From a virus: 58,833 nt of DNA. Position 1 is the stretch's first letter. Every line of letters begins with the position of its first letter. The DNA is taken from positions 1 to 58,833 of the IMG/VR virus record IMGVR_UViG_3300021373_001106. One strand, written 5' to 3'. The notes beneath the pieces were generated by a model. It did not search any database and was not told the DNA's origin. It saw only the letters and a program-made list of their open reading frames with translations. Below, piece by piece: positions 14,041 through 23,939 of the stretch. The position numbers and the translations under genes are program-made.

Positions 14041-14323
14041 AATATTTGATGTGGATGAGGGGTTTATTGACAAGCTTCAACAGTCTTTCTCTATGGTTCA
14101 GTCAATGGCTATTGCAAAACTTATTAATAAAAAACTAGACAACCTTAATCCAAATCAAACCACTACTTATGGTGGTGTAATACATAAGCCAGAAGCTACT
14201 TTTTTTTCTGTTGATTGTGTTAGATTAGACAAAAACATATATTCATTCACTGATGTTAGAGAAATAGATAGTGATGAGTACTTAGACTTAATAAACTTAA
14301 ATTTAAACTTAAATGAATCTTGA
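14003..14323 (+). CDS. hypothetical protein (106 aa)
   Basis: 106 residues if the ATG at 14003 is used, overlapping the nuclease gene by 38 bases; a GTG at 14051 is an alternative start. Contains FIDKLQQSFSMVQSMAIAKLINKKLD (helical), PEATFFSVDCVRL (strand), and an unusual end with NLNLNLN. No recognised family. Confidence 0.6.
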   Translation: MSTDLRQKYIEDRIFDVDEGFIDKLQQSFSMVQSMAIAKLINKKLDNLNPNQTTTYGGVIHKPEATFFSVDCVRLDKNIYSFTDVREIDSDEYLDLINLNLNLNES

Positions 14324-14606
14324 TTATAAATTCCAACACATTATTACAGAAAAGGATAAAAAAAACATATTATTTAGACTAGTTAAAGGAGAGAAATTAC
14401 AAAGAATAGCAGATAGGTATGGCTTGACTGTTGCATTCTTAAGAAGAAATTTTAACCACTACATTAAAGATTCTTCAGTGGAAAAAGCAAAACTAGGATA
14501 TAAGAACGAGCCTTATTATAAAAACGAAATGGATTACGGTTCTATGCCATCATATAGCGTAGATGGATTGAGTGCTCCAGAATTAAAAATTTACAATGAG
14601 ATATAA
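14313..14606 (+). CDS. helix-turn-helix-like protein (97 aa)
   Basis: 97 residues. The segment FRLVKGEKLQRIADRYGLTV... (about residues 21-45) has the length and residue pattern of a helix-turn-helix (short helix, IADRYGLT turn, recognition helix FLRRNFNHYI). The C-terminal part is polar with several Tyr. It could be a regulator of the switch from early to late transcription, since it sits at the end of the early block, but the target is unknown. Confidence 0.6.
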   Translation: MNLDYKFQHIITEKDKKNILFRLVKGEKLQRIADRYGLTVAFLRRNFNHYIKDSSVEKAKLGYKNEPYYKNEMDYGSMPSYSVDGLSAPELKIYNEI

Positions 14607-14835
14607 ATTTGAAGACATAGAAAAGATATTAGAGTTCAAAACCTGGACCGATAAAGACAAAATAGACGAATTATTGAGAATTGATTGCAGTTTGTATGCG
14701 CATCTAGGTATTGATTCTACAAAATCAGAAAAGGAAGAGGTGAAGAGGAGAAGTGTTGAGATATACAGAACAATTAAAACAATAGATAAAAAATTAGGAG
14801 ACGAGTTTTTATACTCAGAAGATTTAAAACAATGA
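14596..14835 (+). CDS. hypothetical helical protein (79 aa)
   Basis: 79 residues, charged and helical throughout (WTDKDKIDELLRID, KSEKEEVKRRSVEIYRTIKTIDKKLGDEF). Overlaps the preceding gene by 11 bases and the next by ATGA. No recognised domain. Confidence 0.6.
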   Translation: MRYKFEDIEKILEFKTWTDKDKIDELLRIDCSLYAHLGIDSTKSEKEEVKRRSVEIYRTIKTIDKKLGDEFLYSEDLKQ

Positions 14836-14993
14836 AACACCACGTCACATACGTTAACTTTATAACTAAGATGATCAACGACACTACTGATGACATTTAT
14901 GAAAGTTTAATGGATAAAAAGCAAGAAGAATTAAATAAGTCTTGCAAGAATCTAATTAAAATTTTAGATGAGTTGGTAGATCAAGAAGGATAG
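14832..14993 (+). CDS. small hypothetical helical protein (53 aa)
   Basis: 53 residues, last gene of the early plus-strand block, ATGA-coupled. Helical with an acidic end (CKNLIKILDELVDQEG). Its 3' end overlaps the convergent HNH gene by 13 bases, so the two transcription units meet here without an obvious terminator. Confidence 0.6.
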   Translation: MKHHVTYVNFITKMINDTTDDIYESLMDKKQEELNKSCKNLIKILDELVDQEG

Positions 14994-15361
14994 TGTTCTT
15001 CTACGTGACATCTTGAACAGAGTACTTTACATTTATCTATTTCTTCTTGAAGTTTTTTAATGGCCATTCCTCTGTGTACGCCATTACTTACTTCAAACTT
15101 CTTATTATCTTCGTGGTGGTGAAACTCAAGAGCTTGAGTGCAAAATCTAGGATGTGTTTCTTTAGAGTATCCGCAGGACTCACAGGCCATTGTCTCTTTT
15201 AAATCCTTAAGCCATTGTTTGTTGACGTATCTACGATGTCTTTTCTTTTTACCGTAGCATTGAGTGCATTGAAGTCTTGAGTATCTCTTACCGTTTTTTA
15301 CTCCGGCAGTAGGAAAGTTTGATTCAGGATGTGTTTGATTGCATATGTTGCAAATCTTCAT
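14981..15361 (-). CDS. HNH endonuclease
   Basis: 126 residues. An N-terminal zinc knuckle (CNIC at 4-7, CTQC at 32-35) is followed by a basic linker and the HNH core: CESCGY near 60, LEFHHHED near 78-85 carrying the catalytic His pair, N in the middle, and the closing LCSRCHVEEH (about 113-122). It could be a packaging-associated or homing nuclease. It lies at the 3' end of the late block, convergent with the early genes. Free-standing HNH genes are often mobile, so recent acquisition is possible. Confidence 0.85.
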   Translation of the reverse strand: MKICNICNQTHPESNFPTAGVKNGKRYSRLQCTQCYGKKKRHRRYVNKQWLKDLKETMACESCGYSKETHPRFCTQALEFHHHEDNKKFEVSNGVHRGMAIKKLQEEIDKCKVLCSRCHVEEHYPS

Positions 15362-15379
15362 CCTTCAATATAATAATAA

Positions 15380-18300
15380 TTATCTACTTGTGGATAGTTT
15401 AATTTCTTTTTTTTGTTTTTGCATATCTTTAATGTTTCCTTTAACTATGCTTGAAGTTTCAGAAGGTAAAAGACCTATAGAGTATAAAAAATAAGCCATA
15501 AAATTAATTTTAGCAGCATCTTTATATTTAGGATCAATTTTTTTAACTTTACCTTCTTCTCCCATATATTCTTTCTGATACTCTCCTTTAGCAGCCATTC
15601 TGCCTAGATCATATAACACCCCTGCGTTTTTAATGTTTATTCCCAAAACACCCATATTATCAACATAAGACTTTCTGTCTTCTGAAAATAATTGAAAAGG
15701 TTCTTTTTTCTTTGGTTGAGCGGTTCTTCTGCTAGTAGATAACTGAATTTCTTCTTCCGGTTCTTCATCAGCAAATTGTCTTAACACATAATTTGCAAAT
15801 TCAATAGTTGGAACATCGGTTACAGGCAGTGGAGATATAACGTCCTTAACAATATTTCCAATCCTTCCCTTTTTTCTATTTTCTAATGATTTTAATTTAG
15901 CTTCTTCATCGTCATCTTCTAGTGTTGCAAAATCTAACATTTGTAGTAAAACTAATCCAATTGCGTTAAAAGCTACAGTTTCTGCCGCTAATCCCCCTAT
16001 AGATTTAGCTGCTGAAGTTTTGTCTTGAGATGTAGATGTTTTATTGCTTAAAGTACTTATGTCACTGTACATTCTTGTTTTTTGATTTAGTAAAAAATTA
16101 GCAAAAGGTAAAAATATTTTTCTTGCTATTTGAACGGATGGCTTTTTACTAGAAAATATTTCACCCTGTAAATCAATATCGGTTACGTTCTGCTGTCTAC
16201 CTACTTGTTGCTCTGCAAAATCTCCAGCTTCTTTATTCATTTTATGATTACTCCAATCAATTCCACTTGGGTTTATTCCTTGTTTTTTTAAGGAGTTAAT
16301 ATAGTATGACATCCAAGAAGCTCTAGCAGCTACCTTATCTGGGTTAGCTACAAAAGCTTGAAGGTAAGCTTGATTAGCTTTGTTTAGTTGATTTAATGCT
16401 TTACCAAAAATACTTTTAGCAGCATTCTCTATTTTAGAATTAGTAGACTCTAAAGAGCTTAAAGACTGCAACCCTCTATTAGCAATTCCATATCCACTGT
16501 TGTTTAAAAACTTATTGACAGCAGGATTGGTTAAAAGGGTTAATCCTTTTACAGTAGAAACTGGACCTGCATTAGACATTGTATTTACTAAAGGAACTAA
16601 CTGTTTTATAAATTGAGTAGGCCCACCTAAAGCTCTACCAACACCTAATGATGAAAATTTATTTAATATGCTTAAAGATTTTTGATTTTTAGACTTTATA
16701 GAAGAAACACCTCTTTTAGCATCTACGTAACTTTTAAATCTTTCTGTAATTAAATCACGATCAGACTTGTTTGGTATTATCTTAGAGTAAGCATCTGAAT
16801 TTACAAATCCTTTTAGCTGCTGAATACCTTCAGCAGTATATATATCAGTTAGAGCAGCGTTTAAATTTCTACTGTTTTGGGAATCAAACCCTAAATTAAT
16901 TATTCTATTTTCTGGCAGAACAAAGCTAGGTTTTTTAGGTTTTAAAACCCCTGTTTCTTTATCATAAATAACTTCGCTTGTACCTTCAAAAATAGGATCA
17001 CCTATGTTTTGTTCTGAACTAGGAGTTTCAACCAAAGTAAATGAGTCTGGAGTATAGTTTATGTCTTTACCTAATATCCTGTTGTATACATTCAAAGATA
17101 TATCTGCTAACTCATTTCTACGAGATGCCCACTCATTAGTAACCCAGTCAGCTGCTTCTTTATTTAATGGGTCCACTTTAGAGTCAATATCATTTATATT
17201 TTTTGACTCTTTTAATATTTTATTATAAACCTCTTCATAAACCTTGGCTTTATTTTGATCGTTAGTTTCACCAGTTTCTTTTAGCTTATCTATACTTTGT
17301 TCTATTAATCCTTTTCTTCTTTTAAATTCTTGTTGTTGCTCTTCTAAAGTTCCATCAACAGTTCTTCTCATAAAAGCAAACATCCCTCTTTCTATATCAT
17401 TTTCTGCTGTATTAAAAGCTTGTCCATTTGGTTTAGATTTTTTATAAAACTTATTGAAATAATTATCAAAAACTTGATTAGCTTCTTTATCAGCTTTAGA
17501 AGCTCCATTAGTTATCTCTCCAAAACCACTTGATTTTTGAAACTGCAAACCTTTTGACTGCCCCTTAAACATAAACTCAAATGCTAACGGGGTAGAGGAT
17601 ATATATTTTATCCAACCTTGAGACAATCCTTTGCTTCCTAAAAACTTTAATGATTTAGCTTCAAGCCCTTTCTTTACTAATCCTTTTGCTTCTTTTACTC
17701 CTTTATCTTGAGATATAGTTGCATTCATACCTCCTGTAGTTTGGTTGGTTGCGAAGTTGGTTAAAGCGTCTAATGCCTTCAACTGTTCAGCAGGACTTAA
17801 ATTATCTAAGTCAACATTTAAAAAGTTTTGAATAATTTTTTGGTTATTAGCAGATATTTTTACTTGTTCACCAGTAAAAGGATCAATACCTGTCTTTATT
17901 TGTTTTTTTATTACCGCACTATAAGTAGAGAAAGCTTTTTTAATTCCCTTTGCGATAATGTCTGCTTTTTTCTCAGCTTTTAATTTTATTTGTTCAGGAG
18001 TTAATTTAGTGTCATCTACACTGTTTAAAATTTCTCTCATTTCACCTAGAGATAATTCTTCAGAACTTAACCCTGTTAATTCTTCAAATGCTTTAGCTTC
18101 TTGCTCACGAAGTGTTTGTTCTTGAACTTTTAATTCTTTACTACTGTACTCGTCTACTTTTTTAATATCTACCGATTCAGCTATCTTAACATCCCCTTTA
18201 AAAGTCCTGCTTTTTTTAAGTCCTTCTACCATAGATTCAGCTTGAGATATATAAGCATCAATATCTGAAACTGTTCTTGGGTTAATTCTTAAAAACTGTT

Positions 18301-21300
18301 TAACTGATTGAGCAACAGTTCCCTCTACATTTGGTGACTTAGACAATTTATTAATTCTTTTTTTAAGAGACTCTGCTTTAGATGTTTGTTTAGTTGTTTT
18401 TTCTTCAACTACTTCTTGTTTAACCACTTCAGCAGTAGGAGTTTCTTCAATAGTAGTTTCACTCTCTAATTGTTCTGCTAACTTTCTAAAAGTTTCACTT
18501 CCATACTTGTTAAACTTAGGATTGTTTACCTCACTTAATGGTCCAGTTGGTATAAATGTTTTTCCTGTTTCAGGATTGAATGCACCTTTAATAAAATACC
18601 CATCTTTAGCAAAACCTGGAAGTGGAACCCATTTACCTTTAGAAGCCGCACCTGTTCCAGTTCCTTTAGACTTATACATTAAAAACTTTTCTCCATTACT
18701 TGCTGTAACTTCTAGTATTTGTCTTCCATCAACAATACCCAAGTCTCTAGTAACTTCAACAGTAGCTCCTTGGTCGTCTAATCTTTGACCTAAATCAATA
18801 ATATTTTGAACCTCTACTGGTATATTCGCTAAGTCTTTTCCAGATTCTACATTTTTAGTAAACTCTCCGAATACTTCTAAGTTATCATTTATATTGTCAT
18901 AAACCTTAACCTCCTCATCTATAGTAGTTTCGCTCTCTAATTGTTCTGATTTTTGAGTAGTTTCGTATACAGGTAAATCAATAATAATATTTTTCTTTGT
19001 TACTCTTGGTTTACTACCAGGAGGTGGAGGAGGAATTTTAGGTCCTTTTCTTTCAACTTCCTCGACTCTTACATTTATTTCAGGATTCGCTTCTTTAATT
19101 TTAATTATTTCGGCATCTATTTCTTTTTGATTACTTGATTCAAATGGATTATATGCTGCTGTTCCCTTTTCAGCAACAGACTCTTTTGTAGCACTACTGT
19201 ATTTAGTAGGGTTAGTTACAACGTTTCCATCACTATCTAATTTTGGTTTTAAAATTTTAGACTTTTCGTAAGCATTAATACCACCTAAAGATATGGATGT
19301 AGTTTCAATAACCTCACTTCCTGGAGGAAGTGTAGACTCAGCACTGGTAATCATATTTTTAAAAGCATCACCAGTAGACTCCATTTTTGCTGTAAATTTA
19401 TTAGTAGGCTTACCTCCTTCATAAACTCTTGTAAATCCAACAAAGTTAGTACTCGTGCCGCTACTACTTATTATTACATCTAATGTTCCTGTATTGGGAT
19501 TATTATACTTAGCTGTTTGAACACCTTTATTGTCAGGTGATGTTATATCATATATTTCAGCTTTTCCATAGGGTAGTTTTGAATCTGTATGAAAGTCTCC
19601 GAATATTTTAGGTTTTGAATCAATACGAGATTTTCGATTATCAGCTTCTTTTTCTATTACTTCTTCTTCCGTTTCGATAGAAGGCTCCCGTACTTCTTCT
19701 TCCACTTCTTGTACACTTTCGGCTGGTTCAGCATCAAGTATATCTCCTGTTTCTTGCTTTTGAATGGCATCTTTTTCGTTTTTAATAATATCCCTTACGT
19801 CTGCGTCATCTTTTTCTTTGATTTGTTCCAGTTGCTTGTTAATGGAAGCTATTCTATTGTCAATGTCACCTACTAGAGAAGGGTCTGTTTGTTCTTTTTC
19901 TTTTGTTAATTGTTCTTTTTTTGTTATTAAAGCAGCTGCTTCTAACATATTTTCAGTAATCTTAACAGCTCCTGAAGTTTTAGCTTCTGCATATTCCATT
20001 GCTTTAACTTCATTTATAGCTTTAGCAGCCTCGTCTTTAGTAAGAAGACCATCATTTACTAGCTCAGTACCTGCTTTTTCTAAGCCATCTGTGTTTTGTG
20101 CTAATTGTCTAACAACATCATTTCTTTGATTATTCGTAAGAAGTTTTTTAGAACCTATTCCAGTAGTTGCTCCTACAGTCAAGAGGGTGGTTTCATATAA
20201 ATCAGCTCTTTTTAAATCTTCAATACCAGACCTAGCGTCTACCCCAGCTGCATAGTTTATTACACTATTTATACCTTTTTCAGATAAAAGAACAGGTATT
20301 TCTTCTATAAATAATTCTTTTGCGTTTTCTTTAATTAAGTCTTTTGCTTTTGATTTAAGCTGTTCTTTTGAAAAATCTTTACCCTTTTTTTTGACTAAGT
20401 CAAGTAAGGCGTCTTTAACTACTTTTGTAGACCCTAATAGTTTCTCATTGCTTCCCGCTAAACCAGAAAAAAGCCCATCAAGAGTAGCTATGGCATTACC
20501 AAATATAACAGCTTTATCGTTAGCCTCTGTTTCACTTACACCTTGAGCCATAAGGTCATCTTTTACAGAAGCCATATTATCTGCAACAGTGCTTGCAAAA
20601 GAAGCTAGTCCCATTCCTAGTTTAGGATTAACCCCAAGAGCTTTTGAGACACCCTTCCCTGATTTTATTAATCCATAAAGATTTACTAAAGTACTACCTA
20701 TCCCAGACAAGCTAGACCCTAAGTCTACATTAGTAACATCATCTTCTATTAAAGCTGCTTTTCTTGCTATTTGTATAACATCACCTTCTGGAATAATATC
20801 ATCTACCCTTATGTTTGTTTCTGCATCATAAATAACTCCAGTGTCAGAAACAATATATTCTTTTCCGCCGTACATTACTTCTTTTCCTTGTGTAAAAGCA
20901 GACCTTTTGACCTGGCCTAAATCTAAATCCCAAGCTTGTCCAGCATCTAAAAACATTTCAGAAATCCCAGCCAATGCTCCTTTCTTGTCTGCGCCAGCCG
21001 ATGTTAGTAATGCATCAGCTTCTGAAAAAAGTGCAGCTGCCGTTCCCATTGAATATTGAACTGCAGCATTAGCCCCCGACTTTAATAAATCAAGACCTGT
21101 TGAAAGTCCTCTAGTTAAAAGACCCTTTTCTTGTCTCTCTAGTAGTTTACGTCTATCTTCTTTTTCGTCTAAAACAGCTTCTTTGTTATATGACTTTAAG
21201 TTATCTAAAAGAGTTTGAGAATCTTTTTTATTTTGTTCTATTAGAGACTTTCTTGAAAACTCATCTGACTCGTCTATTAATTCTAGATTTTTATTTAGTT

Positions 21301-21817
21301 TTTGAGCTAAATATGATGAAACTTGTTTTTGTATTTTCTCTTCATCTTCAAACTGTTCTCCTTCATCAGTTAATAATATGTTTTTAAAGAAGTCATAAGC
21401 CTTTGATTCTGGCCTTAAATTTTCTTCTTTCCAAATCTTAAACTCTTCAGGGTTTATTTGTAAGTCACTTAAAACTTTAGATTCTGTATCTACTGGGTCA
21501 GGTATTGTTTCAGGCTCTTCTAACTCAACTACCTCTTCTGAGGAGTCCAATAAAGTATCGGGTGTTTCCACTTCTGTAATAGACTCCGTAACTTCCTCCT
21601 GAACAGGTAAATCTGAATCTTTTTTTTTTACGTCACCCCAAGCAGACTTAAAAGTTTCCAAATCAGTTTGATTACTAATTACTTTAGAATCTACTCCTTG
21701 CTTATGTAAATTTTCTTTTATAGAATCATCTGCATTTAAAAACTGTTCAAAGGTTGTTTCACTACTAAGTAACCCTTGAGCTATATAACTTTCGTAAAGT
21801 GCTTTTAATTCTTCCAC
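15380..21817 (-). CDS. giant internal virion/ejection protein (T7 gp16 position)
   Basis: 2145 residues, the longest gene. By order it is the third of three consecutive genes placed like T7 gp14-gp15-gp16, whose products form the DNA-ejection channel. Visible parts: an acidic N-terminus (residues about 65-110), a Gly/Ala-rich, partly hydrophobic region at about 235-300 and 365-465, long Lys/Glu-rich helical stretches, a proline run IPPPPPGSKP near 930, and a hydrophobic segment AFNAIGLVLLQML near 1950 that could insert in a membrane. I see no transglycosylase motif. Expected inside the capsid, ejected with the DNA. The homology call is by position and composition, not by motif. Confidence 0.65.
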   Translation of the reverse strand: MEELKALYESYIAQGLLSSETTFEQFLNADDSIKENLHKQGVDSKVISNQTDLETFKSAWGDVKKKDSDLPVQEEVTESITEVETPDTLLDSSEEVVELEEPETIPDPVDTESKVLSDLQINPEEFKIWKEENLRPESKAYDFFKNILLTDEGEQFEDEEKIQKQVSSYLAQKLNKNLELIDESDEFSRKSLIEQNKKDSQTLLDNLKSYNKEAVLDEKEDRRKLLERQEKGLLTRGLSTGLDLLKSGANAAVQYSMGTAAALFSEADALLTSAGADKKGALAGISEMFLDAGQAWDLDLGQVKRSAFTQGKEVMYGGKEYIVSDTGVIYDAETNIRVDDIIPEGDVIQIARKAALIEDDVTNVDLGSSLSGIGSTLVNLYGLIKSGKGVSKALGVNPKLGMGLASFASTVADNMASVKDDLMAQGVSETEANDKAVIFGNAIATLDGLFSGLAGSNEKLLGSTKVVKDALLDLVKKKGKDFSKEQLKSKAKDLIKENAKELFIEEIPVLLSEKGINSVINYAAGVDARSGIEDLKRADLYETTLLTVGATTGIGSKKLLTNNQRNDVVRQLAQNTDGLEKAGTELVNDGLLTKDEAAKAINEVKAMEYAEAKTSGAVKITENMLEAAALITKKEQLTKEKEQTDPSLVGDIDNRIASINKQLEQIKEKDDADVRDIIKNEKDAIQKQETGDILDAEPAESVQEVEEEVREPSIETEEEVIEKEADNRKSRIDSKPKIFGDFHTDSKLPYGKAEIYDITSPDNKGVQTAKYNNPNTGTLDVIISSSGTSTNFVGFTRVYEGGKPTNKFTAKMESTGDAFKNMITSAESTLPPGSEVIETTSISLGGINAYEKSKILKPKLDSDGNVVTNPTKYSSATKESVAEKGTAAYNPFESSNQKEIDAEIIKIKEANPEINVRVEEVERKGPKIPPPPPGSKPRVTKKNIIIDLPVYETTQKSEQLESETTIDEEVKVYDNINDNLEVFGEFTKNVESGKDLANIPVEVQNIIDLGQRLDDQGATVEVTRDLGIVDGRQILEVTASNGEKFLMYKSKGTGTGAASKGKWVPLPGFAKDGYFIKGAFNPETGKTFIPTGPLSEVNNPKFNKYGSETFRKLAEQLESETTIEETPTAEVVKQEVVEEKTTKQTSKAESLKKRINKLSKSPNVEGTVAQSVKQFLRINPRTVSDIDAYISQAESMVEGLKKSRTFKGDVKIAESVDIKKVDEYSSKELKVQEQTLREQEAKAFEELTGLSSEELSLGEMREILNSVDDTKLTPEQIKLKAEKKADIIAKGIKKAFSTYSAVIKKQIKTGIDPFTGEQVKISANNQKIIQNFLNVDLDNLSPAEQLKALDALTNFATNQTTGGMNATISQDKGVKEAKGLVKKGLEAKSLKFLGSKGLSQGWIKYISSTPLAFEFMFKGQSKGLQFQKSSGFGEITNGASKADKEANQVFDNYFNKFYKKSKPNGQAFNTAENDIERGMFAFMRRTVDGTLEEQQQEFKRRKGLIEQSIDKLKETGETNDQNKAKVYEEVYNKILKESKNINDIDSKVDPLNKEAADWVTNEWASRRNELADISLNVYNRILGKDINYTPDSFTLVETPSSEQNIGDPIFEGTSEVIYDKETGVLKPKKPSFVLPENRIINLGFDSQNSRNLNAALTDIYTAEGIQQLKGFVNSDAYSKIIPNKSDRDLITERFKSYVDAKRGVSSIKSKNQKSLSILNKFSSLGVGRALGGPTQFIKQLVPLVNTMSNAGPVSTVKGLTLLTNPAVNKFLNNSGYGIANRGLQSLSSLESTNSKIENAAKSIFGKALNQLNKANQAYLQAFVANPDKVAARASWMSYYINSLKKQGINPSGIDWSNHKMNKEAGDFAEQQVGRQQNVTDIDLQGEIFSSKKPSVQIARKIFLPFANFLLNQKTRMYSDISTLSNKTSTSQDKTSAAKSIGGLAAETVAFNAIGLVLLQMLDFATLEDDDEEAKLKSLENRKKGRIGNIVKDVISPLPVTDVPTIEFANYVLRQFADEEPEEEIQLSTSRRTAQPKKKEPFQLFSEDRKSYVDNMGVLGINIKNAGVLYDLGRMAAKGEYQKEYMGEEGKVKKIDPKYKDAAKINFMAYFLYSIGLLPSETSSIVKGNIKDMQKQKKEIKLSTSR

Positions 21818-21821
21818 TTAT

Positions 21822-23255
21822 TTAAGGATTTATAGGATTTCCAAACGCATCAGTTGCTCCAATTGGCACAGACCTTTCTTCTTTTACTTTTTGAGTGGCT
21901 GGAGTGTCATATTTTATAACTCCGTTATCCTCGTAAAAGTCATACCCTTCTATATCCATTTTGTATTCATCAATTCTTTCTGGCTTCAACCCTTCTAGCT
22001 CGTTCATAAAGTTAGCAATTTGAGACTCACTTTTAATTGTAACTCCTTCTAGTTTTCCGTCTTTTAGTAAAAAGAAATCAGCATTAGGGAAACTTGCTAA
22101 TGCATTTGTATCGACTACTTTATCTTTAGATACAATTCTTGTGTTTGGATCATCCATTCCCTCTACTCTTCTTGTTATAATATCTACAAAAGGTTTACCA
22201 GCTTTTATGTTGGCCATCATTTGTTTAGAGGCTATTATATTAGGCAAGAATGTAGCTTTAAATCTAGCGTCATAAGCTTTTGCTTGGCCGGCTTCCTTCT
22301 TGTCTACAGCTCTTTCATAAGTTCTATCTAAGGAACCTATTATTTCTTTTCTTAATCCTTTTTTTGCGTCACTAATTACCTTGTCTAAATCAACAGCAAT
22401 TGGTTGTTGAGTCTCATTGTCAATTTTAACCTGTATTTCATTAGCAGCCGGAGTGCCTAGCACCAAAGTTTTTCCTCCTGGACCAGATAAATATTCTAAA
22501 GCATCTATACCATTTGCATCACTAATTGCAGCATTAACAATACCATCAAGAGAGTTATTAAACTCTTTCCCATCGTAATTAATTGTTTTAGTTCTTACGC
22601 CATCTTTTGTAATAGTTGTACTAAACTTACCCAAACTTAAATCTGCCTTATTAATAATGTCCATATTAAACTCCTTGTTGTAGAAGTTCATAACGCCTAA
22701 GTCATTAGCAACTGGCTGTGTGACTATTTGACCATTTACATTAGTAACAGATTCTAGCATCATAGAATCCATATTCCAATCAACAGTTTTATTTGCAAGG
22801 TCTCCTAGTGTGTTTTGTATATTAGCCATCAATAAAGAAACATTTCCAGTTCCTTCTTTTAATACGTTTTCACGTAGTTTATCGTAAGAAGATTGATAAT
22901 TGACTAAATTATTTTTTAATATCTGATATTGGCTAGTTAAGGCGTTTGTTGCTATTTTATATTGAGTAGCACTTATCTCACCGTTGTCATACTGGTCCTT
23001 TATTTTTTGATTGCCATCACCGACTTTTTGAATGATACCAGCATAATATTTTGTTTGGTCTGGAGTTGCTCCTTTAGGAAGTTTTTGTATTTCAGCACTA
23101 ACAGCCTGGTCTGTTGCTGCTACTGCTGCCTTTTGTTTTTCACCTGCAGCAAATGCCCCACCTAGAGCCGTGGTTAAGCCACCGCTAACTGCTCCCCAAT
23201 CAACGGTAGTCTTTTCAACATCTCTCTTTACGTAACCTAATCCTGGTGCTGCCAT
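21822..23255 (-). CDS. internal virion protein (T7 gp15 position)
   Basis: 477 residues, no signal peptide. Helical, with many Asn/Gln/Lys. The Ala/Gly-rich segment GGLTTALGGAFAAGEKQKAA (about 24-43) resembles the start of podoviral core proteins. It is coupled by a TAATG overlap to the gp14-like gene upstream and followed 4 nt later by the giant protein gene. Likely a middle component of the ejection complex. The assignment rests on gene order. Confidence 0.6.
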   Translation of the reverse strand: MAAPGLGYVKRDVEKTTVDWGAVSGGLTTALGGAFAAGEKQKAAVAATDQAVSAEIQKLPKGATPDQTKYYAGIIQKVGDGNQKIKDQYDNGEISATQYKIATNALTSQYQILKNNLVNYQSSYDKLRENVLKEGTGNVSLLMANIQNTLGDLANKTVDWNMDSMMLESVTNVNGQIVTQPVANDLGVMNFYNKEFNMDIINKADLSLGKFSTTITKDGVRTKTINYDGKEFNNSLDGIVNAAISDANGIDALEYLSGPGGKTLVLGTPAANEIQVKIDNETQQPIAVDLDKVISDAKKGLRKEIIGSLDRTYERAVDKKEAGQAKAYDARFKATFLPNIIASKQMMANIKAGKPFVDIITRRVEGMDDPNTRIVSKDKVVDTNALASFPNADFFLLKDGKLEGVTIKSESQIANFMNELEGLKPERIDEYKMDIEGYDFYEDNGVIKYDTPATQKVKEERSVPIGATDAFGNPINP

Positions 23256-23923
23256 TATTGTTTCATAAATTTCTTGAACTGCATAGCAGATAAGCCGCTT
23301 GGAACATTATAATACTTACCAGAAGTGCCTTTTTTATACTCAGCATATCCTTCAGGTAAAAAACTGTTTGGATTTACACCAGCTTCTATCATAGCAGTAT
23401 AATCTCCAACAACTGAAGCGGGAGCTTGTAAAGCTTGTTGTGTTGTTTGAGTCATTCTTTCTTGTGCTTCGGCAGCTTGTTGCTGAAATCCTTGTGCTTG
23501 AGCTACGTCTAAAGCTTGTATCCTAGCTAACCTAGCTTGTTCACCTTCTGCAATATCTTTTTCTAAGTTTTGAATATCTTTTCTTTTCTGCATTTCTAAA
23601 GCTTGTCTTTGTTTTGCAGACTGTTGTGCTAGCCTACTTCCTTGAGCTGCAGCCAATCTTGGGTCTTCTCCCGCAGTGACGTCTAACACAGTAGATAAGT
23701 CTTGGCTTATTTGTTCACTAGCAGTATCATACAAACTAGTATCAATAGCTCTCATTCTTTGAGTGTTTACGTCTGCACTTTGATATGCTTTGTCTATATA
23801 TTTTTGAGCTTGATCTGTAGCGGTTTTCAAATCACTTTTAGCTCTAGATGCTTGACCTAGACTAAAAAGAGCACTTGCTCCTTTAGTGATTCCGCTTATA
23901 ATTAACATTGTAGCTGGATCCAT
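23255..23923 (-). CDS. internal virion protein (T7 gp14-like)
   Basis: 222 residues from the ATG at 23923; a TTG two codons further upstream is less likely. Starts with a short hydrophobic segment (ATMLIISGITKGASALFSLG, residues 4-23) and continues as a long Ala/Gln-rich coiled coil (TDQAQKYIDKAYQSADVN, LARIQALDVAQAQGFQQQ). That layout, a membrane-active N-terminus plus coiled coil, is typical of gp14-type ejection proteins that form the outer-membrane pore. TATATTTG lies just upstream at 23927-23934 and could be a promoter, though very close to the ATG. Confidence 0.65.
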   Translation of the reverse strand: MDPATMLIISGITKGASALFSLGQASRAKSDLKTATDQAQKYIDKAYQSADVNTQRMRAIDTSLYDTASEQISQDLSTVLDVTAGEDPRLAAAQGSRLAQQSAKQRQALEMQKRKDIQNLEKDIAEGEQARLARIQALDVAQAQGFQQQAAEAQERMTQTTQQALQAPASVVGDYTAMIEAGVNPNSFLPEGYAEYKKGTSGKYYNVPSGLSAMQFKKFMKQ

Positions 23924-23939
23924 ATGCAAATATACTAAA

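Noticed and set aside
19764-20129. Plus-strand frame of 121 codons inside the 2145-residue gene
   Set aside because: Antisense shadow with Ser/Leu-rich composition; no promoter or leader.
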